Assembly: GCA_030015575.1 (NCBI GenBank)
Contig: CM057347.1
Location: 408,240,248-408,304,247, forward strand
Reading direction: 5' to 3'
DNA from: Agapanthus africanus
Taxonomy: Eukaryota > Streptophyta > Magnoliopsida > Asparagales > Amaryllidaceae
Length of the DNA stretch: 64,000 nt
Shown here: positions 46,891 through 59,200 of the stretch, one piece after another
Position numbering within the stretch: the stretch's first letter is position 1
Layout of the letters: each line of letters begins with the position of its first letter
The notes under the pieces: generated by a model
What the model saw: only the letters and a program-made list of their open reading frames with translations
What the model was told of the DNA's origin: nothing
Databases searched by the model: none
Translations under genes and position numbers: made by a program

Positions 46891-48229
46891 ATGGCCCATG
46901 AGTACATCAGAGTTAAGGACTGAATGTATGTGGAGTGGCAACAACGTACGCAACCTAAGTTTGTCGCAGGAGTTGCTGCTTTTATTGAATTTGCACGCGC
47001 ACATAATAAGATCGTGTTAGAGAAGATTCTCTGCCCGTGCGATAGATGTGGGAATAAGTACTGGCAAAAGGTAGAATTTGCAGAGCTTCATATCGTTAAA
47101 CATAGTTTTACTAGACTTTATACAATTTGGCTATATTACGGGGAAGGAGAAGAAGACAGTAATGCGGCAGAAGAAGAAGGAGAAGACGGTAATGCGGCAG
47201 AAGAATATTACTCGTGCCATGGAGTTATCGGTAAATTACAATAGACCTACTGTGATATAATGTAATATTAAGAGTTATTTTATAATATATGTAAATTTTT
47301 TGCGAATTGCAGAGAGCTCAGACCCTGGCGCAGGGTGGTACACCGAGCGTGCTGTCCGCGTATCTTGCCGTCCACGGCACCTTGACAGATCCTTCCACGG
47401 GCGAGCTTCGATTCCCCGACACCGCAACCCAGAAGTATTGCGTAAGTGTTAATATTTATTCTAACATGTTTGAAATTTTTGTTTTGAAAAGTTCAAATTT
47501 AAATGATATACTTATATTTTAATGGTTAATGTGGGTGGTGGAGCAGGTGGTGGAGCGGGTGGAGGCATCGGGATCGATTTTACTGGACAGAACGATCCAA
47601 TGCTGCTAACCCCAGTTCTAGACGCCGCACACGGAGGGCACCACGGAGGTTGGGAGAGAGGCCGGGGACTGGGTCGTAGCAGGGCCTATATGAGGTTGGA
47701 CTCTACTCCGGCGGTTACTTCCCTTACCCCCGTGAGCAACGTCTAGAGCAAGATATTGCCACCTTGAAGATCACCGTCCAGGAGTTGAAGGAGATGATGG
47801 TATGTATACTACTTAATAGTAAAATATTATATCATATTATAGATAGTAATATATCCAATATTAGTAGCCTGAGCTTATTTGGTTGTAGACTTAACTTTGA
47901 TTAATCTTAGATTGGGGTTTCACAATAACCTGATAATGAAACTAATTCAACTAATACACAGTTCTTACTCATTTATTACACACAAAATTGAACAGCTGCG
48001 ACAGAGTACTTCGGCTGCGGCTCCACATGCATCTCCTTCGGCTGCGGCTCCGCAAGCCACTACCTCGGCTTCGGTTGCGCAGACCACTCCTGTAGCTCCA
48101 CAGCCCGCTCAGACTCCTGCACAGTCCGCTCCTTCATTGGTCGAGTTTTTGACGACTCAGGGCTGCACCGAGGAGCAGATGCGTCAGATTACGTCGATTA
48201 TCAGAGGTGGAGGAGCTGGACCGAGCTAG
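46891..48229 (+). pseudogene. TNPD-TNPA deletion fusion of CACTA B
   Basis: The TNPD start (ATG at 46891, 'MAHEYIRVKD', then a TGA at 46921) runs through 'MYVEWQQRTQPKFVAGVAAFIEFARAHNK' and 'CPCDRCGNKYWQ' to the acidic run. At about 47205 it switches to the TNPA exon that in C begins at 31165 ('NITRAMELS'). The rest of TNPD and the first TNPA exons are gone. TNPA exons then follow at 47313-47441, about 47548-47799 (TAG at 47744) and about 47990-48229, the last ending in 'RGGGAGPS'. The junction lies in 'gcagaagaa'-like sequence found at both break sites, suggesting microhomology-mediated deletion. It resembles the defective Spm (dSpm) type of deletion. Confidence 0.8.
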
Positions 48230-48489
48230 AGTAGCTTTATTTATATTTTTGAGAATGTATATACTTATCTGATACATATTGTATAAATTTTGGACGATAA
48301 CGGTTGGTGGTTGTTTGCTTGTTCACGATGAATTATCTTGATATCGTATTCTGTTTGTCTATTTCTTTTATATATTATGCGTGAGATGTTGATTATGAAT
48401 ATTTCTGTATTTGGTTATATGATATATATATATATTATTATGCACAGGACGGGTTAAAAACAGAAAGCCTTTTTTTTTTAAAAAAAACT

Positions 48490-48962
48490 GATATTATGTC
48501 CCTACGGATTAAGCTGTAGGGCCATCTGTTGCACCTACGGATTAATCCGTAGGTCCACAGTTTGTCCCTACATATTTATCCGTAAGGACAAAATATCAGG
48601 ATAACTGACATTTTGCCCCTATGAACTCAGTAACAGGCGTTACACTTATCCCTACGGCTATATCCGTAGGGGCTTATATCTGGACCTACGGCTAACTCCG
48701 TAGGGGCTGGAAATTGCCCCTACGGATAGCACCGGAGAGGCAAGTATTTTATTTTATAAACCATTAAATTAAATAAATATTTTGTCCCTACGGAATAAAC
48801 CGTAGGTACATAGTCCCCTACGCATGAAACCGTAGGGGCAATTTTTACTCCGTAGGGGCATATATTCAGAGCGAAGACTTGCACCTGTGGCCATTGCACC
48901 TACGGAGAATTTTCGAGCTCCTACGAATATATCCGTAAGGGCAACCCCTTATTGTAGTAGTG
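48490..48962 (+). repeat. 3' subterminal and terminal repeats of CACTA B
   Basis: The same architecture as in C and D with further divergence, ending 'ccccttattgtagtagtg'. GTT follows. Confidence 0.88.
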
Positions 48963-49240
48963 GTTTAAGTTTATGATGTGTTTTTTTTGAGTATCATGTT
49001 TTAGATGTCTTTTATTTTAAAATATCAATGTTTGAGGGATGCAAAATATTAAAAAAAACCTCATAATTCTAATGACTTGATCCCATGGTTTTGGTTTCTT
49101 ATCAAAAACTCTTCTTATTCAGAATAATTATTGATTTTTAACTCAAATATATATATATCCAAGATATGTATCTATAAATTCTTCTAAATAACATATATCA
49201 AAAACTGTATTTTTGATAAATAAGATTTGTAGTGATCGCT
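48963..49240. other. AT-rich flank of CACTA B, no gene seen
   Basis: Low-complexity AT-rich sequence with no supported frame. It is the right target flank of CACTA B, matching the 11116-11174 side. Confidence 0.5.
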
Positions 49241-49711
49241 TTCTTTAATATTTTCTCCTGTCAAATCCATATATAATGCTTCCATTAATTTTTTCATCAT
49301 TTCTTCTTTAGTTTCGGCAGATTTTATACTTTGCATAATAATTGGATGAAGTGAATTTAAATTTTTTTAACCATGCTAATGCTCTCTCTTCGAATAAGCT
49401 AGTAACATAATCAAGAAAACATTTCTTAGATAATTTAGAAAATAAATGTACTAATCATGTTGCATGTTGATTCCAATTAAGTATATATTTTTTAATTTAT
49501 AATGAGGTATTTTATCCATATTAAAATAATTTCAAGTAGCATTAATTCCAAATCCAATAGAGGGCCCTTCAAAAGGATCATCTATGGAATATCTTCCATA
49601 AGCAAATTTATGTTTTCTATCTCTACTGCTAAAATAACTATATGCTTATCTCTATCTCCAGTATTTTTCAAAATTAGATTCTTCAACCGAATTTAATGAT
49701 GGTTCATCATC

Positions 49712-49770
<59 letters not shown>

Positions 49771-50560
49771 CAGAAATCATTGAAGCATAAATTATTTCTC
49801 ATGTTTGACAACGATGCAGTATCTATACAAATTAAACTTTTATTCATGTCTATAGTTGAATCTGAACTTTATTCATTTTGATCTTCTATTTCATTATTAT
49901 AGAAGTCGATTATCAGTTGAAGTTTATAATAATATTCATATAACTCAATAGAGCTTATAATTCCTAATACTTCATTTTTTGACTTCTAGAAAGGCATCAT
50001 AGATGACTTTGTTTAAATCTTGAGCATGGATATTAGATTTATTTTTTGAAGATAATTTTACCATATTAATACTGTTTAACTAATGCATCTTTAATTTTCC
50101 ATGATTAAATTTTACTTTTTCATAAGCGGGAATAACATTCTATTCCTTTTTTGACTACATCTGCTAGCAATATTTTTTATTCTCTGGTTAAATCAACATC
50201 TTTTACTTCAGGAATTTTAATGTTTTCTACTTCGATCTCATCAATATCTTTTCGTTTACCATATATTTTATCTATCCAAGATTCTATTTTTTCCTGAATG
50301 GATGTAAAACAATTTTCTAATTCTATTAATATTAATTGATACCAAGTTGCTAATCCCATGTATCTATTTCCAGCGACACTGTCATTATTATAATTTATCA
50401 TTTCAAAATTCATTGAAACGTCTTTTTTTTTTGGAATATGTAATATGATTAAATTCAGTAGTGTCAATATCCTTATAATTGTTTTGATAACACTCATTTG
50501 CAATGATTTCAGCACTCTTGTCATTATTTTAATATTTAGACCTTTTTATCTCATACACTC
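49240..50560 (-). mobile_element. AT-rich virus-like remnant, possibly endogenous pararetrovirus
   Basis: On the minus strand a 115-residue frame (50524-50180) contains 'NYNNDSVAGNRYMGLATWYQ' and 'EIEVENIKIPEVKDVD'. Further left are shorter open pieces such as 'GRYSIDDPFEGPSIGFGINA' and 'CFLDYVTSLFEERALAWLKK'. The composition (very AT-rich, Lys/Ile/Asn-rich) and the adjacent (TA)n tract are reminiscent of endogenous caulimovirids, which are often found beside TA repeats. I cannot name a diagnostic domain. A gag-like part of another retroelement is the alternative. It is a broken fossil with many breaks. Confidence 0.3.
49717..49769. repeat. (TA)n microsatellite
   Basis: A pure TA run of about 26 units interrupts the AT-rich remnant. 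Confidence 0.97.
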
Positions 50561-50899
50561 ATCTTTAACCAAACAAGAGCGGTATAAATATTGGTAATAT
50601 CTCTTTGAAGAATAATCCATTGGATTAAGTAGAAATGTTTAATTTATAACTACCCGACTCAAAACATAGCCGAAGCTCCGACAAACATAACCTCCAAGCT
50701 CTCCTCTAGAGTTTAGACCTTGCGGATTTATAGTGGGAAAAAAAGTTTAAGTATCTACATAGACATGAAAACTAAATCAAAACAAATTGAGAATAAAAAT
50801 ATATCAGATATATGTACAATACTTCAACAACACACCAAGTTCACATGAGAGCTTTGATACAAGACTTGAAGTGTGCAACAGAACAAGAGCAATGAAACC
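50561..50899. other. Unassigned sequence
   Basis: AT-rich with no frame above noise. It may be the internal edge of the LTR remnant that follows. Confidence 0.3.
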
Positions 50900-52627
50900 T
50901 GTCATACCCTGCTTTCCAAACTACGGGAGCGAAAACGCGGCTCGGCCCGCGACGTATCTATACCGAGAAGCACGCCTCCTTGATGGAGACACGCTAAACG
51001 TCTGGCAACTAATATCACAAGAACAATTAAATAATAATAGTTTCGAAATAAAATTCCAACATTCACTTGTTACATCCCAGGTTCTCAAAATGATATTACT
51101 GGAATCAACATGAAATAAACCATCAAGCCTTGGAACAAACAAGTAATACCAGCTGCAATAAAAGAAAGAAATTCCAAAAGAAGTGCCGAATCTAGAAATC
51201 GAGCTGCAACGCAAAGTGCACGAAATCTCCCTCTAATGGCTCCCACTCTGCTTCTATCACCTGCTCACAAATACTGTCTAGACCTGACGAACATTTCAAT
51301 CAAACAGAATTGTCCGTCAATGAGCCAAAACTCATATAAGTCTCTCAAGGGTTAATTTTAAACATATAAAAAAAAATACAACACATGGACCGGGTTATAA
51401 GCATAAAACATGAACACAAGAAATACTTAGTATGCAATTCTAAACAAACATGGCAGTGACAATATCATATCAATCGTTCGCATTAGTCTAGCAAGATAGG
51501 GAACCTGGTATCGAAGAGTATTCCGTTAGTTCCACGGAACAATAACAACTATGTCTATAATTGTTAGCGTCCTATTTACGGCTTGGGAACCCAGCAACTA
51601 TGTACATGGCATCGCCGTCTGAGGGTTAGCACTCCGTTACTCCCATGGAACCTCAGCAACTATGAAGAGGACTCTCGATACCTTGTTCGCTGCCCTACTA
51701 AACTACCCCAGGCCCGCATTTAACTATTTACGTACATTACCGGCAATGGCAATCACATACAAGAGTCAATACGATACATGAACTATGAACTATAAACTGT
51801 GTCGTATCAACTATGAATACCAACATGGCACGTACCACAATCACCCTTGTAAGATTCTAGTTTATATATGATCGAACATAAGCAAGCGTGATAACACGAT
51901 CAGTAAGGCATACAACATGAATTCGATGCTCAATTATGTCATAAAAGGCATCACCTTCCGGTGACGGTGTCCAAACAAGATAGATGGAATTTATGTGTAG
52001 GTGTTGTTACCTTTAACGTTTGTCTAGTTCAGAGGTCGATAGATCAATTCATGGTAGGTTTATATCCAGTTGCGCAATGAATCCAAACACTGCTTCAGAA
52101 AACAGTGTTGACACGGTGGTGCTGTTTAGGGTATGTTCGGTGCAGAATATGAAAATATATTCAACTGGGGATTTGTGGGTTTTTCTGTGAAGGTGACTCC
52201 ATATTAGGGAGTTCGCACCATTTCGAGTCCTGTGTCATGAGTTATGATGGCTTTTACCTAAGGTGTGCGCTGTTTTCCGGCCTTTGTCCAAATTCTACAT
52301 GTCCTCCTATTTTACCCGTAAGCTTAGTTTCTATCGGTTTCCTGGAATGGATGTCTAAACGGAAGTCGAAGGGCTGCCTGTTTAGATAAGCATGCAACCT
52401 GAGTTTTCCTGGTTTGGGTTTTAGATGTGAGAGTTATGTATTTTATCGTGTTGCTGCGTTGAATTTCCAGCTCCTCCTATTTTACCTATAGGCTTAGTTT
52501 CCATTGGTTTCCTCGAATGGATGTCTAAACGGAAGTCGATGGGCTCCCTGTTTAGATAAGCATGCAACCCGAGTTTGCCCGATTTAGGTATCAGATGTGA
52601 GAGTTATGTATTTTCTCGTGTCGAACT
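50900..52627. mobile_element. LTR remnant, probably Ty3 type
   Basis: It starts TGTCATACCC, the kind of terminus seen in several plant Ty3 LTRs. It continues with the 'ctacgggagcgaaaacgcgg' and 'tcggcccgcgacg' blocks, which I associate with such LTRs, and with an alternating 'ggaaccYagcaactatg' region at 51500-51670. No internal coding region is linked to it. The right end is cut by E3 at about 52628. Confidence 0.45.
52298..52623. repeat. Tandem duplication of about 165 bp
   Basis: 'tcctcctattttacc' through 'gtgagagttatgtatttt' occurs twice (52298-52460 and 52467-52623), with roughly 10 percent divergence between copies. Confidence 0.85.
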
Positions 52628-55600
52628 GTTAGTGTATGGTGTTATGATCGCAACACTTGCTTACCGCGGCGGAACATAAAACAAAAAAATTCTAAATATA
52701 GCACCATAAACTCAAACTAAGATCATCCAAATACTAGTAATTGCAAAAGATCAAAGGAGCAAACACAAGACTAAACTAGGGTTTAAGGGGACTACAACCT
52801 TTATTGTGTGTCCACTCTCTAATAGAAGACCCAAACTTCACTCCAAGATTGCGGGATCGAGATTGATCAACAACCTTCTCTCCGAAGATGATCCACCTTG
52901 AAAGCAACCTATCCAAATTCCAAATCCACAAAAGAACGCTTCTTTGTGAAGATGCTAGCTCTCACAAATTGCTAGTAAATAAGAGATAGAAGATGAAGTG
53001 GAAAAACTCCTTTTACTCTCGAATTTCTCTCTTTTTCTCAACACATGAGAAAGAGTATGAAGAGGCTAATGAAAAATCTCAGGCTTAATTTTCTTTCTTC
53101 TATCATATATTAGAGAGAGGAGTAGAGAACAAATCTCCTTTAGTGGTCCCCACAAGCCCACATGCCTCCACATGCCTCATTTGGCACTAAGTGAGAAAAA
53201 TTAGTATGTGTATCATATACACATACTAAATACGAGAGAGAGAGAGTATGTGTGTATCATATACACAATACTAGTAATCATATCATATATATGGATATTA
53301 AGTCAAGGACTTAATAATCCGGCTTATAAATAAACCGGGTAATATTTTCAAATGTCCGATTAATATACATGTATCATATACACGTGTTTAATCGAACTCC
53401 CATACGTATCAACTATACGCACAATACAAATCCACATCATCGTTTCGCCTAAACGGGCACTTTCGGCATGGGAGTCTAAAGACTACACTGGCATCAGGTT
53501 AACAGGATCATGTCCGATTAAATCTAAAACAATTTCAGATCAATCCCCTAACAAGTTAACCCACAAGCACGTCAGCGGCACTAGCTGTATATAACGGATA
53601 CCCAGGTATTGATCAAAAAGTAGGTCGACAAGCAAACTCAATCGAACCCAACAAAGCCTATCAGTAATAATTTTTGTACAGTCCGGTCTCTTCGTCAAAA
53701 AATGTCATACTGGGTCTGAGGGGTGGAAACTATCGAACCCCTAATAAACTAATAAGTCATGACGATATCAAAATCATAACCGTCCGAGATACAACTGATA
53801 ACTCTTATCAGTTTACCTCAACCACCGTGGTCAGGGATTTTAGGTTATAGTCATATCATGCACAGCGCGACATCGACTCCTTATACCCGGAGAGAAGAAT
53901 CCCCTCTTGACTGCTCACTGTCTCCATGTGCTTCGGGACTATACCCAACTAAAATCTGTATGCACGGCTCTTTAAAGCCGTGGTTGGGTAGTAATAAAAG
54001 TATAATGGAAACACACACAAGACACTATGACAATCTCAAGTCAAAAGACTATCATGTACCATTGTCACTAGAGAACTGCTATCTGACAATGGATATAATA
54101 CCATTTAGAAGTTCTCGGCGAGTCCGTTCGGTGTACTCATTCTCCAATGAGCACATGTATACAATCTTCGATGTCAAACACCAACAGTTGTGGGACCAGC
54201 CATCGCCCCGGTCGAGATCAAGAAACGTATACACTAGTCTACTCTGGAGTACCGATGCCCTGTCTCGACACTCTCAAGACTAGGAACATTTAAGGATGTG
54301 CTTATACACTGCCCAGGCCCCACTAGTATGATCTCATCATAATTCTGGTAGTCAAGCAAATATCCTAAGGCTTTATCAACATGTATTAGCAATACGTAAT
54401 AACAAGTAAAACATATACGCTTGAATGATAAAGCAAACCAGATAGCATACTACCATCTCGAGTAAGAATATTCTATCCATATAAGTCCATGTACAATTAT
54501 AATAATTGCATTCAGGGAATCTATTATTCGGCACAATTATTTGCATTCTATACATCCTAATTTTCTATCTATTTTGTATATAAACAAATGCTACTGAGGT
54601 ATTTTAATTGCATGTGTGCAGGTAACAAGATTCTGGGAGCTTGTGATCAAATCAAGTACAAAATAAAAAATTTCCACAGTAATACGGAAATACGGATATC
54701 GGAGTTTTTGCATATATCAAGCACCTGAAGCATCTCAATTATTTAGAGCACATTTTTAAGATGTTAAAAGAGCCCACAGCCCCACGGCCCCAAGCCTATG
54801 GCCCAACTCATTATTGGAGTCCTCCCAGACAGCAACTTGGCCGCACCAATCGGCCAAGTAGGGGCCATCTGGCCCCGGCAACTTGGGGGCTCCTTGTCTT
54901 GTCATGTATCGGACATTTGTGTATTTAAATTTTGTAAATCTGCCTATATTAGCAGCAGATCTCAGAGGTGGAAAGAGGTTGGATTTTGGGTGTGAAACTT
55001 AGCCTACTTCTTCTTCTCTTTGTAAGCTTTCCATTCGAGAGCTTAGGAAGTGGAGGTTAGAGTTGTGAGCTTACCTTGTACTTTAATCCCTCCAATGTGA
55101 ATAAAGTTTCATTTGCTTTTCATTACTTGTGCTCTTTCATTCAATTTATGCTTATAATTCTAGCTCTTTTCCATTTTTGCTTTTACTTCCTGGGTTCATT
55201 TTCATTTCTTTACTTGTGCTTTATTTTCTTGTAATGTATGAGTAATTTCTCTTGGCTAAGGTGAAGGTAAGGATGGATGATGAATGGCTTTGCCTTCTAA
55301 CGTCTCTTTTAATCAAATTTGTGCTTAATTTCTTAAACTCAATATTAAGCTTACTAGGTGTTTGTTAAAATACTTGATAAGTCATGTAGCATTCATGTAA
55401 TTCTACCTCCTATTGCATATACCTTATACTTGCAAACATCACTTAGTAAGTTTAAGATTGAAGTTATCTTGGTTTCTTGTGGTTCTTGTTCTTTTCTCAT
55501 TTTGCAATTTTTTATTTGTTGATATTGTATGCTTGCTAACCCTTGTGTTTATTTTTGATACTTCATGCTTCGGCATTCAATTTGTAGGTGAGAACGTGTT

Positions 55601-56033
55601 CGTTTCACTCGTCCGTTACAACTTCTCCTAATTTGATGTTGTATACGTTACAACCCGTCGTGACTGGTTATGCTTCATTAGTTGAGTTAAAATGTGAAAG
55701 AAATTGTGTGATCAAGAGAAGAGAATTGCGGGCATTGTCGTGAATCATTCCGTCCGAACCGCAGCCGAAACCTTTTCCCGTTTTTTATATTTTCATATTT
55801 TCTCAAACGCGACAAACAAGAAACCAAATTCTTTTTTTTAACTCGCCCTAACAATTTCTAATCTCCGTCTCCTTATGGGTACGACCTGTACTTGCCGACT
55901 CGCTACAAACGAGCGGTGCACTTTCGGTTAATTTCATTTTAAAACGAGACTAGCTCGTGTGCGCCGATTTCCGACTTAACTCACTTTTCATAAAAGCGCA
56001 CGCGAGTTATTTTCTCAATATCTATATCCAACA
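52628..56033 (-). repeat. 3' LTR of Copia E3, split by a solo LTR
   Basis: E-family LTR sequence runs from about 52628 to 54524 and resumes at 56020 for the last bases before 'atctcccacc'. A family hairpin is at 53297-53315 (attaagtc/gacttaat). The left edge is uncertain by about 15 bases. Confidence 0.75.
54525..56019 (+). mobile_element. Solo LTR, Ty3 type, inside the E3 LTR
   Basis: About 1.5 kb flanked by the direct repeat ATCTAT (54519-54524 and 56020-56025). Internal signals are 'gaataaagtttcatttgc' (polyadenylation-like, near 55100) and a 3' part with 'cttatgggtacgacctgta' and 'cgagcggtgcacttt' (55880-55930), typical of Tat/Athila-like LTR ends. The ends are not TG...CA. There is no internal coding region. 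The short open frames inside are not supported as genes. Confidence 0.55.
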
Positions 56034-56039
56034 ATCTCC

Positions 56040-58520
56040 CACCAGCACTCAAGGCCAATTATTGCAGTATCACATACCCAACTTCTCTAACAATAGTTTC
56101 ACAAACTGTATCTGAGAAACAACCTAAGTGGATCCGCTACAATATCTCTAATTTCTTCTCTTTATTTTAATCTCACGGAGATCAACTATCTCCTAAATCA
56201 AACGATGCCTACCTTTGAATTTGTCTGGATATCTGATGGGACCAAGTTCATAAACGAACTTATCTATCAAACAGCTTCTCAGGCTGCATCGATCGACTGA
56301 GTCATACTCAGCTTTCATCGCCTTGTATGCCACAGTATCTTGCTTGGAACTCTTTCAATATACTGCTCCTCAATAGAGGATAAACATATAACCCGTTACG
56401 GACTTTATATCATCTATGTCACCTTGGAAGCTGGAGTCGATAACCGTCTCCATTTGGAGGTTATCATTACCATACACCAAGAACATCTCTTTATTACTTC
56501 TCAAGTACTTGAGAATGTTTTTCACCGCTATCCAGTGTTTCTCCATAGAACTTTTGTGATTAGAAAATTTTGACCGATTGTAATATAGAAATATCATTTC
56601 CTGAAGAATGTCATCCACATACTATATGAGGAATTTGACATCACTTCCTACAACTTTCTTAAAAATACATGGTTCGTCTATAATTTTGATAGAGTCAAAC
56701 TTTTTGAATGTCACATCAAAACGGATGATCCAACTCCACAATGACTGCTGTAGTCCATAAATGGACTTAAGCTATTTGCACACCTTTTCGCTGCTCCTAC
56801 TGACTACAAAGCCCTCTGGCAGAGTTTTTTACACACGCTCACTTCTAAATCTTTATTTAGAAAGACGTTATTGACGTCCACTGGCAGATTTCATAGTCAT
56901 GAAAAGCAGCAATGGTAGGTTGTATCTGAATGGACATCGGCATAGGCACTGGAGAAAAGGATTCATCACAATTCACACCGGATCTTTGACGAAACACTTT
57001 TGCTACAAGTCTAGCTTTATTAGGTTACTACCTTTTCATCTGCACCGATCTTCTTTTAGAAAATTTACCTGCTCCTAATGGGTTTTACCTCTTCAGGAGT
57101 ATCCAACTTTGTTAGTGTATGAAGTTCGACTCGGATTTCATGGCATCCAACCATCTCTCGGAAGTCACTACTTCCTATGGCCTGCTGATAACTAGTGGGT
57201 TCATCATCAATCATAATGCAAACCTTCTTGTCACCGCTTACGAGGAAATTGTAGCATCTCTCGGATGGCGAAGATCGCCTACTAGTTCTACGGAGTGGCT
57301 AGATTTGTCCCGTACAAATGATTTCTCAGGTTCAACTAAATTTTCAGTAACCATTTGTGGTTCTAAAATCTCTTCCGGTTCTACCATCCTCCCACTAATT
57401 TCTTTTGTAAGAAATTCCTTTTCTAAAAAAGGTGGTGTATCGAGACAAAACTACTATTGATTCTCAACATGGTAGAAATTAAACCCTTGTGAATACTTGG
57501 GATAACCTACAAACTACACATTACTGAAACGTGGCTTAAGCTTGTCCGGATTCTGCTTTCAACATAAACCGGACAACCCCATATCTTAACAACCTTAAGA
57601 CAAGGTATCCTTCTATTCTATATTTCATAAGGAATCGTAGGCACTGATTTAGACAGAATCTTATTCAATAAGTATGCAGTTGTTTCCGGTGCATACCCCC
57701 AAAATGAAAGAGGCAACTCAACAATACTCATCATAGAGTGCACCATATCCCATAGGGTGCGATTCTTCCTTCCGATACTCCGTAGTGCTATGGTGTATAC
57801 AGAGGAGTAAGCTGAGAGAGAAACAAATTCTCTTTTAGACAACCATGGAATTCCGAGCTTAAGTATTCACCTTCTCGATCATATCGAAGAATCTTGATAC
57901 TTCCGCTTGTCTGGTTCTCTACTTCGGTATTATACTCCATGAACTTCTCAAAAACTTCGGACTTTGAATTTTAACTAGAACACGTGTTTAAAACTAGAGA
58001 ACTTATCGGTGAACGGTATGAAGTATGAGTACACACCCCTTGCATGTATAGACATCGGACCATATACATCACTATATATAGGTCCTAAGAGTTCACTAAC
58101 TCTTACTTCGTGTGTTATAAGTAGAGAACTAAATTTTGGTTAAGAATATCTATACCGTTATTTAATGCACCATACCCAATCAACATTTGATCAAGGTAAA
58201 TGTTCATAACATAATTTTCAAAAAATGTCCATATCCTTCTTTACCTAATAAAGAGACGGATATAATTTTTAAATGTAAAGTTGGTACACAACAGTTATTC
58301 AAAACCAAAAGTTTATTGTTAGGCAAAAACAGATTATTTTCCCCAATAACAACATTTGCTCTGATTTCCGACTCTGAGAATCAAATCACATTTTCCCAAT
58401 ACTATGCTTCTCAACATCTATAATTTACAGATGTGAGATATTGATCCGGTATCATATAATCAGAAAGCAAAGTTAATTAAGAAACAGTTCTTCAATTAAC
58501 GCACCAGAAGATGAAGTATC
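56040..58520 (-). pseudogene. pol: Pol remnant of Copia E3
   Basis: On the minus strand are an RNase H-side segment ('KNILKYLRSNKEMFLVYGND' at 56400-56540), reverse transcriptase traces near 56580-57000, and integrase C-terminal region pieces ('NRTLWDMVHSMMSIVELPLSFWGYAPETTAYLLNK' at 57640-57770). Broken fossil with many breaks. Confidence 0.75.
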
Positions 58521-59200
58521 ATTACGCTTCAAAGGGGTGGCCAGGTATTCCCTATAATGCCTTTTTTAATGTCTGGGCTCATGAAAATGGTTGCAATCTC
58601 TTTTCTCCTCAACTACAACCCCTTTTAATGTCTCTATACCTTATCTTCTGTACACCACCCTTATGCTTGTTAGTTTTCTTCTTTCCTTTTCTTTTAGCTT
58701 CAGCCTTGGGTTTGGAAGAAGACTATTCAACAAGTATAACCAGTGTATTCTCCTTATTGAAAGAGCTCTCAACTTGAGAGAAGGTGGAGGGAAGAAACAA
58801 TAGGATTATATCAATATACAATTTATACTCCAGAACGAAATTAACGGCCATCTTAAACAATTTCTTCAAGGGCTTGTATCTAACTATACGAGATGGCTCT
58901 CCATACAACCAATTTATATGGAGAACAGACTATACGTCCATCCTCTCGTACTGCCTCTTGCAACTGCTTTCTTTATAGGGGCTAACCCGAGGCTTAAGGC
59001 CAACACACAATCTCAGTTCCATACAACATAGATCTCCATATCTAATACAGAGGAATCTGGAGTAATAATGGGGAAGTTGGAGCAGTAAGGACATAAGCAA
59101 TCTTGTCGTAAGCTTAGGGCAATCAAGACATTTCTTAACCATGCATTATAATAAGGTTCGGTTAACTTAGTTTTACAAGTTTTTGTTTAAGGTCGGTCAT
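58520..59200 (-). pseudogene. gag: Gag-like trace of Copia E3
   Basis: Minus-strand sequence with a Lys-rich segment and short pieces whose spacing is reminiscent of a gag zinc-knuckle region, placed exactly between leader and pol. E1 and E2 show no counterpart. It is a very degraded fossil, and the assignment rests on position and composition. Confidence 0.4.

Larger units (their letters stand above)
11175..48962 (+). mobile_element. CACTA element B (outermost of the nest)
   Basis: The left terminus 'cactactataataagag' (11175) and right terminus 'cttattgtagtagtg' (ending 48962) are inverted repeats followed inward by 'gcccctacgg' motifs. The 3-bp duplication GTT flanks both ends (11172-11174 and 48963-48965). 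B's own sequence is 11175-11907 plus the parts of 43611-48962 outside D. It contains a 5' leader, a TTAGGG-like intron, one 602-bp-type repeat unit, the start of TNPD fused to TNPA, and 3' subterminal repeats. It is an internally deleted, non-autonomous derivative. Confidence 0.8.

Noticed and set aside
55413-55631. A hydrophobic 72-residue frame in the solo LTR as a small membrane protein
   Set aside because: T-rich LTR sequence yields hydrophobic codons by composition, and no start context or conservation supports it.
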